Assembly: GCA_026125595.1 (NCBI GenBank)
Contig: JAHCKV010000004.1
Coordinates: 1 to 32,123 of the forward strand
Reading direction: 5' to 3'
DNA from: Burkholderiales bacterium
GTDB lineage: Bacteria; Pseudomonadota; Gammaproteobacteria; Burkholderiales; Ga0077523
Length of the DNA stretch: 32,123 nt
Part shown: one piece after another, positions 17,171-25,408 of the stretch
How positions within the stretch are numbered: position 1 is the stretch's first letter
Layout: each line of letters starts with the position of its first letter
Program-made: the position numbers and the translations under genes
Notes under the pieces: model-generated
What the model was told of the DNA's origin: nothing
Database searches by the model: none
The model's input: the letters and a program-made list of their open reading frames with translations, nothing else

Positions 17171-20100
17171 TGTCACTACTCGACCAGAATCTTGCCAACA
17201 GAGAGCAAATGCTCGCGCGACTCCGCGCCGAGATCGTTGGTCCGGACCCGGCCGGAAAGCCGGTGTCTCTGGCCGACAAGCAGGCGATGACATGGGAGGA
17301 ATACCGCATTCCTCGGATGCAGGCAACCGGTGAAGAAATCGTGTGGCAAGACCCGCCTACCAAGCGATTTGGTGCAGGAATCCTGTTCCCAATCGGATCC
17401 ACGGAAGAGGTCTTGGTCAACGCAACCGAGACAGAAGCACTGGCGCCGGTCAACTCGCCGGATCTGGCACCCCCCGGACTGCAGTCGGACGATGAACTGG
17501 CGGCTCGAGAGCGGGCGCCATCGTACGGCGCACCTGCTGACGATCCGGAGGAAGAGGATGTCACCCTGGCCAACGCGTTCCGACCCTCTGCGATCGGCAT
17601 CAGCTTCATGGCTGATCTTTCGACCGAGACGACCGGTCTGGTCGTTGAACTCGTCAATGTCGGACGGGTGGGTTCGGCCCGAACGGTCGAGCATGCCTGT
17701 GGAACGTATGCGCCGCTGACTCTTCATCTTGGCGGAGCCGTCGGCAAGCCGCCGACGCCGCGCAAGGTGTGGCTGCGAATGCCGGTCGTCGACAGCGAGG
17801 GCAAGGTGCCTGCCGTGAGCGTCTCCTCGGCGGATCTGCTCAAAGCGAACCGGCCCATCAGGTGCTCGATCGGACCGGTGGCGCTCGGACTGGAACTGGT
17901 CGTCGTCTCGCGCTCCTGGCATGCGGCGCCAAGCGGGGCGCATCGGCTCCTCACGATTTCGGTCGCCAACAAGAAGCAGGCCAAAGAAAAGGAGATTGAC
18001 TCGCAGTGTCTCTACCAAGCAGGAATTCGAGTCAGTGGCGCAAGCAGCAACCGATGGATCGATGCCTACCCTGAGAGTTTGATCGCGGACTTTCGGGACG
18101 CCGATCCTCTCGCCGACGAGAACGTCAATCGTGTCCTGTACAGGGAGAACCGGACGTTTGCCATCGGCCACGGTTGCGGCGCTGACTGGATCGATGGCCG
18201 TCCGGAACTGGTCGGGACAGTGTGGTCGGATGTGCTGCCGGTCTTTGAAACGCCGGCCACGAGCGCTGACCTCTTCGTAAAGGACCCTGACGGCAAGCTT
18301 GAGCCTCTACGGGTCAGCATGCGACTGTTGGCAGGCCTTGAAAGGGATGCCGACGGACTCGCCGACGTCGATCGACTCATGCTGGAATACCAAGCCTGGA
18401 TAGGCGCACTCGATTCGAAGGTCTCCACGATTGCGGAGCGAAATCGTCCAACGGCAACGGAACTCATCGAGAAGTGTCATCAGTGCGCGAAGCGGATTGC
18501 AGACGGTCTTTCGCTCCTGCGGCAACATGACTCGCAGGGCGATGTCGCGCGCAAGGCATTCAGGCTCGCTAACCACGCGATGCTGGTCGCCCAACTCCGG
18601 TCACGGCAGGAACTGCGGCTGCCGGATCGCGATCCCAGCGGCCGACTGACATGGTCGAGGCCCATTGCGGCCGTGGACCCGGCTGTTCGCAACGAGAAGC
18701 AAGGCTACTGGAGACCGTTTCAGATCGCCTTCCTGCTCATGTCGTTGCGCGGGATCTGCGATCCGGCGCATCAGGATCGCAACGTGGTGGATCTCATCTG
18801 GTTTCCCACTGGCGGCGGGAAGACCGAGGCCTACCTGGGACTGACCGCGTTCACCGTCTTCTTCAATGCGCTTTCGGGAGTTGCCAACGGCGGTGTCGAC
18901 GTGCTCATGCGGTACACGTTGCGTCTGCTCACCGCCCAGCAGTTCCAGCGTGCGGCGACGCTGTTCTGTGCGATGGAGCAGATCCGCCGCCGGGATACTG
19001 CGGCCTTGGGCAACCGGCCGTTCCGGATCGGTCTGTGGGTCGGCAGTGCCGCCACGCCGAACAAGCGAGAGGACGCTGTCGAGAAGTTGAGAGCTCTGCA
19101 GCGCGACCCCGATGCGGAGAACCCGTACGTCCTGCTCAGATGTCCGTGGTGTGCTGCCAAGTTCGGTCCGCACGAAGCAGCCTCTGCATCGACCCAGCGA
19201 ACCAGAGGGGGCCGTGGTCGCCAGGCGTCAGGAGCGCATGTGTATGGCTACTCGAAGGAAAGGGGACCATCTGGAGACACTGTGGTCTTCAGATGCGGCG
19301 ACAGCAATTGCGAGTTCGGCGGTCTGCCCGGTCTGTCCACACCTCCTCTGCCTATCGTTGTCATCGACGAGGACCTGCTGGATGCGCCACCCAATCTCCT
19401 GATCGGGACGGTCGACAAATTCGCGATGCTCGCGTGGACACCGGCGGCGCGGAGCATCTTCGGCCTCGACGATGCAGGTCGTCACCGCGGTGTGCCGCCT
19501 ACGTTGATCATCCAGGACGAATTGCATCTGATCTCCGGGCCGCTGGGTTCGATGGTTGGTGCCTACGAGACCGTCATCGAGGCATTGTGCGTCGACCCTC
19601 TCGGCGGAATGATCCTGCCGAAGATCGTTGCCTCGACTGCGACAATCAGCCGAGCTCGCGAGCAGATTGCCGGTCTGTATGCACGGACAGCGGTCATGCT
19701 CTTCCCGCCTTCCGGCTTAGACGCAGCTGATTCGTTCTTCGCGCGCGAGGCCGTTGATGAGCACGGCCGGCCGAAGCCGGGAAGACTCTATGCAGGCGTG
19801 CTGGCTCCTGCACATACGTCCCTGCAAACATCGGAAGCGAGAGTCTTCGCCACGCTGATGCAGCATGCTTCGCTTCTGGAAGGCGAGGCGCGCGATCTGG
19901 ATCCCTGGTGGACATTGCTTGTCTTCTTCAATTCCCTGAGGGAACTGGGGGGCGCCGCGACGCTGTTCACGGCTGACACCCGCGAATATCTCAAGGTCAT
20001 CCTGAATCGCCATGGCGTCGAGTACGCCAAGATCCGCCAGCTCTTCCACGTCGAGGAACTGACCAGCCGCATCCGGGGTGACCACATTCCGCGCCTGCTG

Positions 20101-20856
20101 GAGCGCCTGGAGGTGCCGATGTCGGTCCGGGAAAGAGCCGGTACCCCAATACCGAGTCCCGCGCCCATCGACGCTTGCCTTGCGTCAAGCATCATCGAGG
20201 TGGGCGTCGACATCCCGCGCTTGTCGCTGATGGCGATCGTGGGCCAGCCAAAGACAACGTCTCAGTACATCCAGGTTTCGAGTCGCATCGGCCGGGACTT
20301 GGACAAGCCCGGGCTCGTCGTGGTCATCTACGGCCAGACCAAGCCGAGAGACCGGAGCCACTACGAAAGGTTTCGCTCGTACCACCAGCGCCTGTATGCG
20401 CAGGTCGAACCAACCAGTGTCACTCCGTTCAGCCCGCCGGCTGTCGATCGGTCCCTTCATGGTCTGGTCGTCGCGCTGGTGCGACAGCTCGGGCGCGTCG
20501 GCCACGAGGCGGACACCCCTGACCCCTTTCCACTGGCTCCAGGCAGCCAATTGCGTCTGAAGGTCGAGGAGGTCATCCGAGATCGTGTACGGGCAATCGC
20601 GCCTGACGAAGAGGCTTCCGTGTTGGGCAAGCTCAAGCATCGACTTGATCAGTGGAAGGCCTGGAATCCAGCCGAGTACGGAGGCTTCTCGAAGACCCCG
20701 GAGCACCCACCGCTGATGCATCCGGCAGGTCGCACGGAGCTTTCCCAATGGGGTGGTCGCAGCTGGGCAACGATGTCTTCCCTTAGAAATGTCGACGCCA
20801 GCTGCGAGGCAGATCTCACGGCGGAGTACAACGACATCCCCGAGGCAACACCATGA
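17170..20856 (+). CDS. drmA: DISARM-type helicase DrmA
   Basis: A 1228-residue superfamily 2 helicase with the DrmA layout. The first 500 or so residues are a family-specific region opening LLDQNLANREQMLARLR. RecA domain 1 has Walker A FPTGGGKTEA (546-552), an inserted zinc-ribbon with C658, C661, C709 and C714, Walker B as DELH (783-786), and STATISRA. RecA domain 2 has the arginine-finger motif QVSSRIGRD (about 1035-1043), after SSIIEVGVDIP. In DISARM, DrmA works with DrmB on incoming phage DNA and is thought to bind and translocate on it. All helicase motifs look intact. It overlaps the NERD-helicase gene by one base and drmB by four bases (ATGA), so the order of translation is tightly fixed. 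Druantia helicases are related, but they carry DUF1998 in the same chain, which this one does not. Confidence 0.88.
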   Translation: MSLLDQNLANREQMLARLRAEIVGPDPAGKPVSLADKQAMTWEEYRIPRMQATGEEIVWQDPPTKRFGAGILFPIGSTEEVLVNATETEALAPVNSPDLAPPGLQSDDELAARERAPSYGAPADDPEEEDVTLANAFRPSAIGISFMADLSTETTGLVVELVNVGRVGSARTVEHACGTYAPLTLHLGGAVGKPPTPRKVWLRMPVVDSEGKVPAVSVSSADLLKANRPIRCSIGPVALGLELVVVSRSWHAAPSGAHRLLTISVANKKQAKEKEIDSQCLYQAGIRVSGASSNRWIDAYPESLIADFRDADPLADENVNRVLYRENRTFAIGHGCGADWIDGRPELVGTVWSDVLPVFETPATSADLFVKDPDGKLEPLRVSMRLLAGLERDADGLADVDRLMLEYQAWIGALDSKVSTIAERNRPTATELIEKCHQCAKRIADGLSLLRQHDSQGDVARKAFRLANHAMLVAQLRSRQELRLPDRDPSGRLTWSRPIAAVDPAVRNEKQGYWRPFQIAFLLMSLRGICDPAHQDRNVVDLIWFPTGGGKTEAYLGLTAFTVFFNALSGVANGGVDVLMRYTLRLLTAQQFQRAATLFCAMEQIRRRDTAALGNRPFRIGLWVGSAATPNKREDAVEKLRALQRDPDAENPYVLLRCPWCAAKFGPHEAASASTQRTRGGRGRQASGAHVYGYSKERGPSGDTVVFRCGDSNCEFGGLPGLSTPPLPIVVIDEDLLDAPPNLLIGTVDKFAMLAWTPAARSIFGLDDAGRHRGVPPTLIIQDELHLISGPLGSMVGAYETVIEALCVDPLGGMILPKIVASTATISRAREQIAGLYARTAVMLFPPSGLDAADSFFAREAVDEHGRPKPGRLYAGVLAPAHTSLQTSEARVFATLMQHASLLEGEARDLDPWWTLLVFFNSLRELGGAATLFTADTREYLKVILNRHGVEYAKIRQLFHVEELTSRIRGDHIPRLLERLEVPMSVRERAGTPIPSPAPIDACLASSIIEVGVDIPRLSLMAIVGQPKTTSQYIQVSSRIGRDLDKPGLVVVIYGQTKPRDRSHYERFRSYHQRLYAQVEPTSVTPFSPPAVDRSLHGLVVALVRQLGRVGHEADTPDPFPLAPGSQLRLKVEEVIRDRVRAIAPDEEASVLGKLKHRLDQWKAWNPAEYGGFSKTPEHPPLMHPAGRTELSQWGGRSWATMSSLRNVDASCEADLTAEYNDIPEATP

Positions 20857-22970
20857 GCCGCCCCGTCAGAAGGTCGCAGGCCGTATCTCCGTTTGGCGTC
20901 GGCGCATTGGTCGACTTTCCGGGACCTGTATCTCTGATCCATGCCGGCTTGGATGCCTGGCCCTTCGACGAGAAGAACCCCGACCATCGCGAGTTCAGAG
21001 TGGATGACGAGCCGAGACTAGCAAGGCGGCTCGGCGTCGACTTCTTCGTTCAGCCTCCGGACTTCAGGCAGGTCGAGCGCGGTGGCTCCGGGGACGCAGT
21101 CAATCTCGGTCTAAAGCTGCCCTTCCTTCGCTTCCCGCTCTGGCATTCCTGCCCTCGTTGCGGCCGGATGTTCGAGGCCAAGTATCACCACCGCTTGGCG
21201 CCGGAATGTGACGGGCCGATTGGAAGCGGTGCAGACAAAGGAAAGTCGCACAGGAAGAGGCGCGCGATACAGGTCCGCTTTGTCAGTGTCTGCCGATCAG
21301 GCCACCTGCGTGACTTCCCCTGGGTCGAATGGCTGGGGCTTGAGCGTGCCGAATGGGATGGCGTCAGAACCGACCGCTGGCTCCGATTGCTATCTACAGG
21401 CTCCGCGTCCATTGCAGGCGTTGTTGTGGTTGCCGAACGTGCTGCAAGCTCCGGGTTGGTCGAAGTTGCCCGCAAGTCGCTTGCTGGCGCGTTCACCGTC
21501 GAGTCGAGCGGGGCCTCGGCCTTCACCTTGATGAAGCTGATGTGCGATGGTCAAAACCCCGCGCTTGGAATCGGGGATGGTGGTGACGACCCGACTGACC
21601 CCTGCGGGCAGGACCTGAGGGCCGTGCTTCGTGGCGCCAGCAACCTGTACTTCGGCGATGTCCGGAGTTCGATCTACGTTCCGGAAGTAGAGGACAGCGG
21701 GCTGCCGCAGGACGTGCTGGACCTTCTCGACGATCACTCATTCAAGCAGGAACTGCTGAACGGCGCCCTGGCCTCGGAAAGTGGAACCCTGGGAGCCAAG
21801 GCTGCAGGCGTGATCCTGCGGCGACGCCATCCGGAATCCGAAGTCAAGGCAGAGGTGCTTGCAGCTGCAGTCAACAAGCACATCCTGCACGAAATATTGA
21901 CTCAGCCCCGACTGATCGCGACTGCGCTGGTACAGAAGGCAAAGACAGCGGTGGATGGAAGAGTCACATCGAAGATGTTGGCGGACCTCATCGAGGTTGC
22001 GGTTCCGGATTGGTCAGTTGATCCTGGCCTGCTGGTGGATTCGGTGAATTCTTGGCTCAGGCATCGCGAAGGACTTGAGGCCGCGGGTGCACAGCAGCGG
22101 GCGGAAGACGTCTCCGACTGCACCTATCGTGCAGAGGAATACCGTGCCTTCAGTCGCGATGGACAGGATGGCCTGCCGAAGGTCAATCTGCTCGTGCGCA
22201 GCAAGCCCATCGAGCAATACACCGATCTCGTGCGAAGGAGTTTTTCGCGCGTCGCGTTGCTGGACAAGTTGCGGGAGACCCGCGCGTTCGTCGGCTTCAG
22301 CCGGATCTACACCAGCTCGAATACGCCGCCTGTGGAACGATGGAAGCTCATCTCAAGGACTCAACGGAACTGGCTTCCCGCCGTGGTCGTGCGCGGCGAA
22401 GGCATCTTCCTAGTCTTCGACAACGAACGCCTCGCTCAGTGGAACACGAACTTCGGCGCAAACCACAAGGAGCGGCTGAAACATGCGAATCGGAATCTGC
22501 AGGCGCAGGCACAGCGTCGTGAGGTTCACGCTGAAGATGCATCCCCAACTCTCGTTCTGCTACACACTTTCGCGCACGTATTGATCAGTCAACTTGTGTT
22601 CGATTGCGGATACGGCTCGTCCTCGCTTCGTGAACGGATCTACTTCTCCGAGACCCATCCACAGATGACCGGGGTGCTGATCTACACCGCTGCAGGCGAT
22701 TCGGAAGGCACAATGGGCGGTCTCGTCCGGATGGGCGAACCAGGACAGCTCGATCGAACTATCGCCAGAGCGCTCGATCGAGCGCGCTGGTGCTCCAGCG
22801 ACCCTGTGTGCATTGAGAGCGCAGGTCAAGGTCCCGACAACTGTAATCTCGCTGCCTGTCATTCATGTGCACTCTTGCCAGAAACTTCCTGCGAAATGCA
22901 GAACCGTCTGCTGGATCGGGGCATGTTGATTGGGGTGTTGGACGATCCAGAGATCGGCTTTTTCTCATGA
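20853..22970 (+). CDS. drmB: DISARM protein DrmB (DUF1998)
   Basis: A 705-residue partner of DrmA. The amino end, RRSQAVSPFGVGALVDFPGP followed by HAGLDAWP, is characteristic of DrmB. A zinc-binding site is formed by C100 and C103 (SCPRCG), probably with C147 and H151 (SVCRSGH). The DUF1998 domain occupies roughly 565-700: LLHTFAHVLISQL, then YTAAGDSEGTMGGL, then a cysteine cluster (WCSSDPVC, CNLAACHSCALLPETSCE) that likely binds another metal. DrmA and DrmB are reported to form a complex that senses DNA ends or unmodified DNA in DISARM. The gene starts within the drmA stop codon. Normally drmC (phospholipase-D fold) follows. Here there are only 60 bases before the convergent vsr gene, and no drmC. 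Confidence 0.88.
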   Translation: MSRPVRRSQAVSPFGVGALVDFPGPVSLIHAGLDAWPFDEKNPDHREFRVDDEPRLARRLGVDFFVQPPDFRQVERGGSGDAVNLGLKLPFLRFPLWHSCPRCGRMFEAKYHHRLAPECDGPIGSGADKGKSHRKRRAIQVRFVSVCRSGHLRDFPWVEWLGLERAEWDGVRTDRWLRLLSTGSASIAGVVVVAERAASSGLVEVARKSLAGAFTVESSGASAFTLMKLMCDGQNPALGIGDGGDDPTDPCGQDLRAVLRGASNLYFGDVRSSIYVPEVEDSGLPQDVLDLLDDHSFKQELLNGALASESGTLGAKAAGVILRRRHPESEVKAEVLAAAVNKHILHEILTQPRLIATALVQKAKTAVDGRVTSKMLADLIEVAVPDWSVDPGLLVDSVNSWLRHREGLEAAGAQQRAEDVSDCTYRAEEYRAFSRDGQDGLPKVNLLVRSKPIEQYTDLVRRSFSRVALLDKLRETRAFVGFSRIYTSSNTPPVERWKLISRTQRNWLPAVVVRGEGIFLVFDNERLAQWNTNFGANHKERLKHANRNLQAQAQRREVHAEDASPTLVLLHTFAHVLISQLVFDCGYGSSSLRERIYFSETHPQMTGVLIYTAAGDSEGTMGGLVRMGEPGQLDRTIARALDRARWCSSDPVCIESAGQGPDNCNLAACHSCALLPETSCEMQNRLLDRGMLIGVLDDPEIGFFS

Positions 22971-23030
22971 CTACCTGTGCCATCGTCGCGGATACAATCG
23001 AAATCCACTCATCGAGAGTTCGGTCACCCG

Positions 23031-23453
23031 CTACTTGTGAGAAACCCCGAACACTATTCGCCAGAACAGTTCGTCTAGCAGCATCGGGTCGCGAGCCTGA
23101 CACTCCCACATCGTGAGGACCGTCCATCCAGAAGCCTCCAGCGCAGTGACATTTCCTGCGTCGCGCCTAACGTTCTGTGCGAACTTGTGCGACCAGAACT
23201 CGGCTCGTGAGGAAGGTGTCGTTGCATAGGGACAACCCTGGTGCCGATGCCAAAAACAACCATGAACAAAGACGACGGTGCCGAACCGTGGCAGAACGAG
23301 GTCCGGACTTCCGGGCAAGCGCTTGTCATGGAGACGGTAGCGCAGCCCGGTTGCATGCAAGTACCTGCGCACTGTCAGCTCTGGCCGCGTATCCCGGCTC
23401 TTGATTCCGCGCATCATGCGAGAGCGTGTTGCCGTGTCAACGATGTCGACCAA
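23031..23453 (-). CDS. vsr: Very short patch repair endonuclease (Vsr)
   Basis: Vsr nicks DNA 5' of T in T:G mismatches left when 5-methylcytosine deaminates, starting repair back to C:G. The 140-residue protein opens MVDIVDTATRSRMMRGI and has the family core GSPDLVLPRFGTVVFVHGCFWHRHQGC. With the TTG start at 23453 the key residues are E25, D51, H64 and H69, the same numbers as in E. coli Vsr as I recall them. Position 63 is valine where the E. coli enzyme has threonine. A GAGGAG Shine-Dalgarno at 23462-23467, eight bases upstream, fixes this TTG start; the open frame further up has no Vsr similarity. It faces away from the 5mC methyltransferase gene, the usual company for vsr, and converges on drmB. 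Confidence 0.92.
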   Translation of the reverse strand: MVDIVDTATRSRMMRGIKSRDTRPELTVRRYLHATGLRYRLHDKRLPGSPDLVLPRFGTVVFVHGCFWHRHQGCPYATTPSSRAEFWSHKFAQNVRRDAGNVTALEASGWTVLTMWECQARDPMLLDELFWRIVFGVSHK

Positions 23454-23461
23454 TTTTCGAT

Positions 23462-23467
23462 CTCCTC
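23462..23467 (-). promoter_or_regulatory. Shine-Dalgarno fixing the TTG start of vsr
   Basis: On the - strand GAGGAG stands eight bases before the TTG at 23453-23451. This strong site selects a TTG start that automatic callers may miss. Confidence 0.7.
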
Positions 23468-23647
23468 TCAAATCAATTCTGCGCTTGCTGCCGGTAACCT
23501 GATGCAAGAGAGTACGGCGCTTCGAAACGACGGGCCCGGATGACCGGAGATGACGACATCCTGATATGCCGCTTGGTACGTTCTGGATAGGCGATCCACG
23601 AGGCTGATGCCCATGTTGGCGTAGTAAACACGAGAAGAAGAGTATCC

Positions 23648-25270
23648 ATGCCTGTACCCGTGATCGACCTCTTTGCAGGGCCTGGGGGTCTTGGCGAGGG
23701 ATTCGCCCGTACCAACTCAGTCCGCTTTGACATAGCAGTCTCGATCGAGAAGGACGAGATGGCCTTTGAAACACTCCGGCTGCGCGCCGCGCACCGGGCT
23801 CTCGTTCGAAGTGGTCAAGCCACACGTGCCACGTGGTCCCGCTGGGATACAACTCTCCACGATTCACCTTGGAGCATAGCTTTCGAGATGCTTCGGAGGT
23901 CCGGCGACGCGGCTATTGAAGCCGCGTGCGAGGCCGCACGACAGGAGAGCTGGAATCTGGAGATGGGCCCGAAGAACAGAGCTCAAGTCTCTCAGGGAAT
24001 CAGACAACGCCTGCGGCCATTCATGAGACGCCAGCGTCTACCGGACAACATCGTGCTTATCGGCGGTCCGCCATGCCAAGCCTATTCCGTGGTGGGAAGG
24101 TCCCGGAATCGGGGAACAGAAGGATATCAAGCCGAAAACGACCACCGCCACTTTCTCTATCGAGAGTATCTGCAGGTGATCAACGAGTTCCGGCCAGCTG
24201 CGTTCGTCATGGAGAACGTGAAGGGCATTCTTTCCTCACGGGTGTCAGACCGACAGATTTTCGAGACGATCACCGCCGATCTCAAGCGTCCTGACCTTGC
24301 TTGCGGCCGGGACACTGATCTGGGCTATGTGCTGGTCGCGCTTCCGCATGGTTCGTCGACGCCAGCAGACCCGGACCCTTCGCACTACATTGTCGAGGCG
24401 GAAAAACATGGCGTGCCGCAAGCACGCCACCGAGTCATCATTCTTGGTTTCCGGCACGATGTGTTTGCCCGTGCAGGAATCGTACGAAAGCTCCGGCCCG
24501 GAAATCCCGCCACGGTCAATGACGTGATTCTTGACTTACCTCTCCTGCGTCCTGAGCTGTCTTTCAGGGGTAAGGGCATGACGTGGCTGGATAGCTTCGA
24601 CCTGCCGATGATGCCGAATGCGCTTGAAGAGTTGCGATCGACGGGGCGATCGACTGACAAGCGTGTGGCCGCGATGATGGAGAAAGTACGGGCGCGTCTA
24701 CGCGGTCGCTACGATCCAGGATCTGGTGCCGATCGCATTCTGTTCAATCGTGGTGCAATGCCTGGACCAAAAGTACATGCGCGTTGGTATCGCGATCGAC
24801 CGCTGGAACTGCTCGCAAACCATCAGTCTAGGTCGCACATGCCGAGCGACTTGGTGCGGTACTTGTTCGTATCGGCTTACGGCGTTGAGTCCGGAGAGAG
24901 TCCGCGGCTCTCTGACTTTCCGGTCACCCTGTTGCCCGAGCACCGCAACGTCAATCCTGCCAACTTGCAGGATGCGATCTTCAAGGATCGGTTCCGGGTG
25001 CAGATCGCCGATCGATGCAGCATGACGGTGACCAGCCACATCGGCAAGGACGGCCATGCATTCATTCACCCTGATCCTTTTCAGTGCCGCAGTCTCACGG
25101 CACGCGAAGCTGCACGAATACAAACTTTTCCAGACTCGTATGTCTTTCTCGGTAACCGCACCTCCCAGTACACGCAGATCGGGAACGCGGTTCCTCCTTT
25201 CTTGGCCGCTCAGATTGCCGATGTCGTTGCGGACGTGATGGTGAAGGCGAGAGTTGCAGTTCACTCGTGA
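23648..25270 (+). CDS. drmMII: DNA (cytosine-5) methyltransferase, DrmMII-like
   Basis: A 540-residue C5-cytosine methyltransferase. The ordered motifs are present: I DLFAGPGGLGEGF (7-19, SAM binding), IV GGPPCQAYS (139-147, nucleophile C143), VI MENV (188-191), VIII QARHR (about 258-262) and X QIGNAVPPF (about 510-518). The long stretch between VIII and IX (about 270-470) should hold the target-recognition domain. An extra insertion sits between I and IV. In class 2 DISARM the methylase DrmMII is of this type and marks host DNA as self. Its link here to drmA and drmB is by position only: it has its own start with GAAGAAGAG upstream and is separated by vsr. It could equally be an independent Dcm/Vsr pair or solitary methyltransferase. 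Confidence 0.85.
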   Translation: MPVPVIDLFAGPGGLGEGFARTNSVRFDIAVSIEKDEMAFETLRLRAAHRALVRSGQATRATWSRWDTTLHDSPWSIAFEMLRRSGDAAIEAACEAARQESWNLEMGPKNRAQVSQGIRQRLRPFMRRQRLPDNIVLIGGPPCQAYSVVGRSRNRGTEGYQAENDHRHFLYREYLQVINEFRPAAFVMENVKGILSSRVSDRQIFETITADLKRPDLACGRDTDLGYVLVALPHGSSTPADPDPSHYIVEAEKHGVPQARHRVIILGFRHDVFARAGIVRKLRPGNPATVNDVILDLPLLRPELSFRGKGMTWLDSFDLPMMPNALEELRSTGRSTDKRVAAMMEKVRARLRGRYDPGSGADRILFNRGAMPGPKVHARWYRDRPLELLANHQSRSHMPSDLVRYLFVSAYGVESGESPRLSDFPVTLLPEHRNVNPANLQDAIFKDRFRVQIADRCSMTVTSHIGKDGHAFIHPDPFQCRSLTAREAARIQTFPDSYVFLGNRTSQYTQIGNAVPPFLAAQIADVVADVMVKARVAVHS

Positions 25271-25321
25271 GCACTCGAGTAAGCGTTTGACGCTCATCGC
25301 TGAGGTGCGTGCGGAACGAGG

Positions 25322-25408
25322 CAATTCCATCGGCTGAGCGCGCTCGTGCGCCAGGTTGAGCAGCCGCTGCCGCACCGAGGCGCCGACGTTGCGCGGTCGG
25401 TCAGGCAT
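25322..25408 (-). pseudogene. AbiEii toxin, 5' remnant (about 29 codons)
   Basis: On the - strand an ATG at 25408, overlapping the end of the antitoxin gene by eight bases, begins MPDRPRNVGASVRQRLLNLA and continues HERAQPMEL. This is the standard opening of AbiEii/AbiGii nucleotidyltransferase toxins located after AbiEi. After codon 29 the similarity stops: relatives continue with LLxRYALERLLYRLS, but here the frame reads PRSARTSAM and on into the back of the methyltransferase gene. The catalytic GS-x-D nucleotidyltransferase motif is gone, so the toxin cannot work. The break near 25320 therefore gives a sharp right-hand junction of the island. Confidence 0.7.

Noticed and set aside
22971-23030. 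Possible drmC between drmB and vsr
   Set aside because: Only 60 bases are available, and no HxKxxxxD phospholipase-D motif was seen in any of the island's proteins.
23454-23867. Extension of the Vsr frame upstream on the - strand
   Set aside because: The extension has no Vsr similarity and overlaps the methyltransferase gene. The TTG at 23453 has a strong Shine-Dalgarno.
12709-25270. Druantia instead of DISARM
   Set aside because: Druantia's large DruE carries helicase and DUF1998 in one chain. Here they are separate, with DrmA- and DrmB-like starts, although a type intermediate between the two is possible.
10480-25330. Direct repeats or att sites marking a mobile element
   Set aside because: Comparing the two edges by eye showed no repeat, and no integrase, transposase or tRNA gene is in the window.
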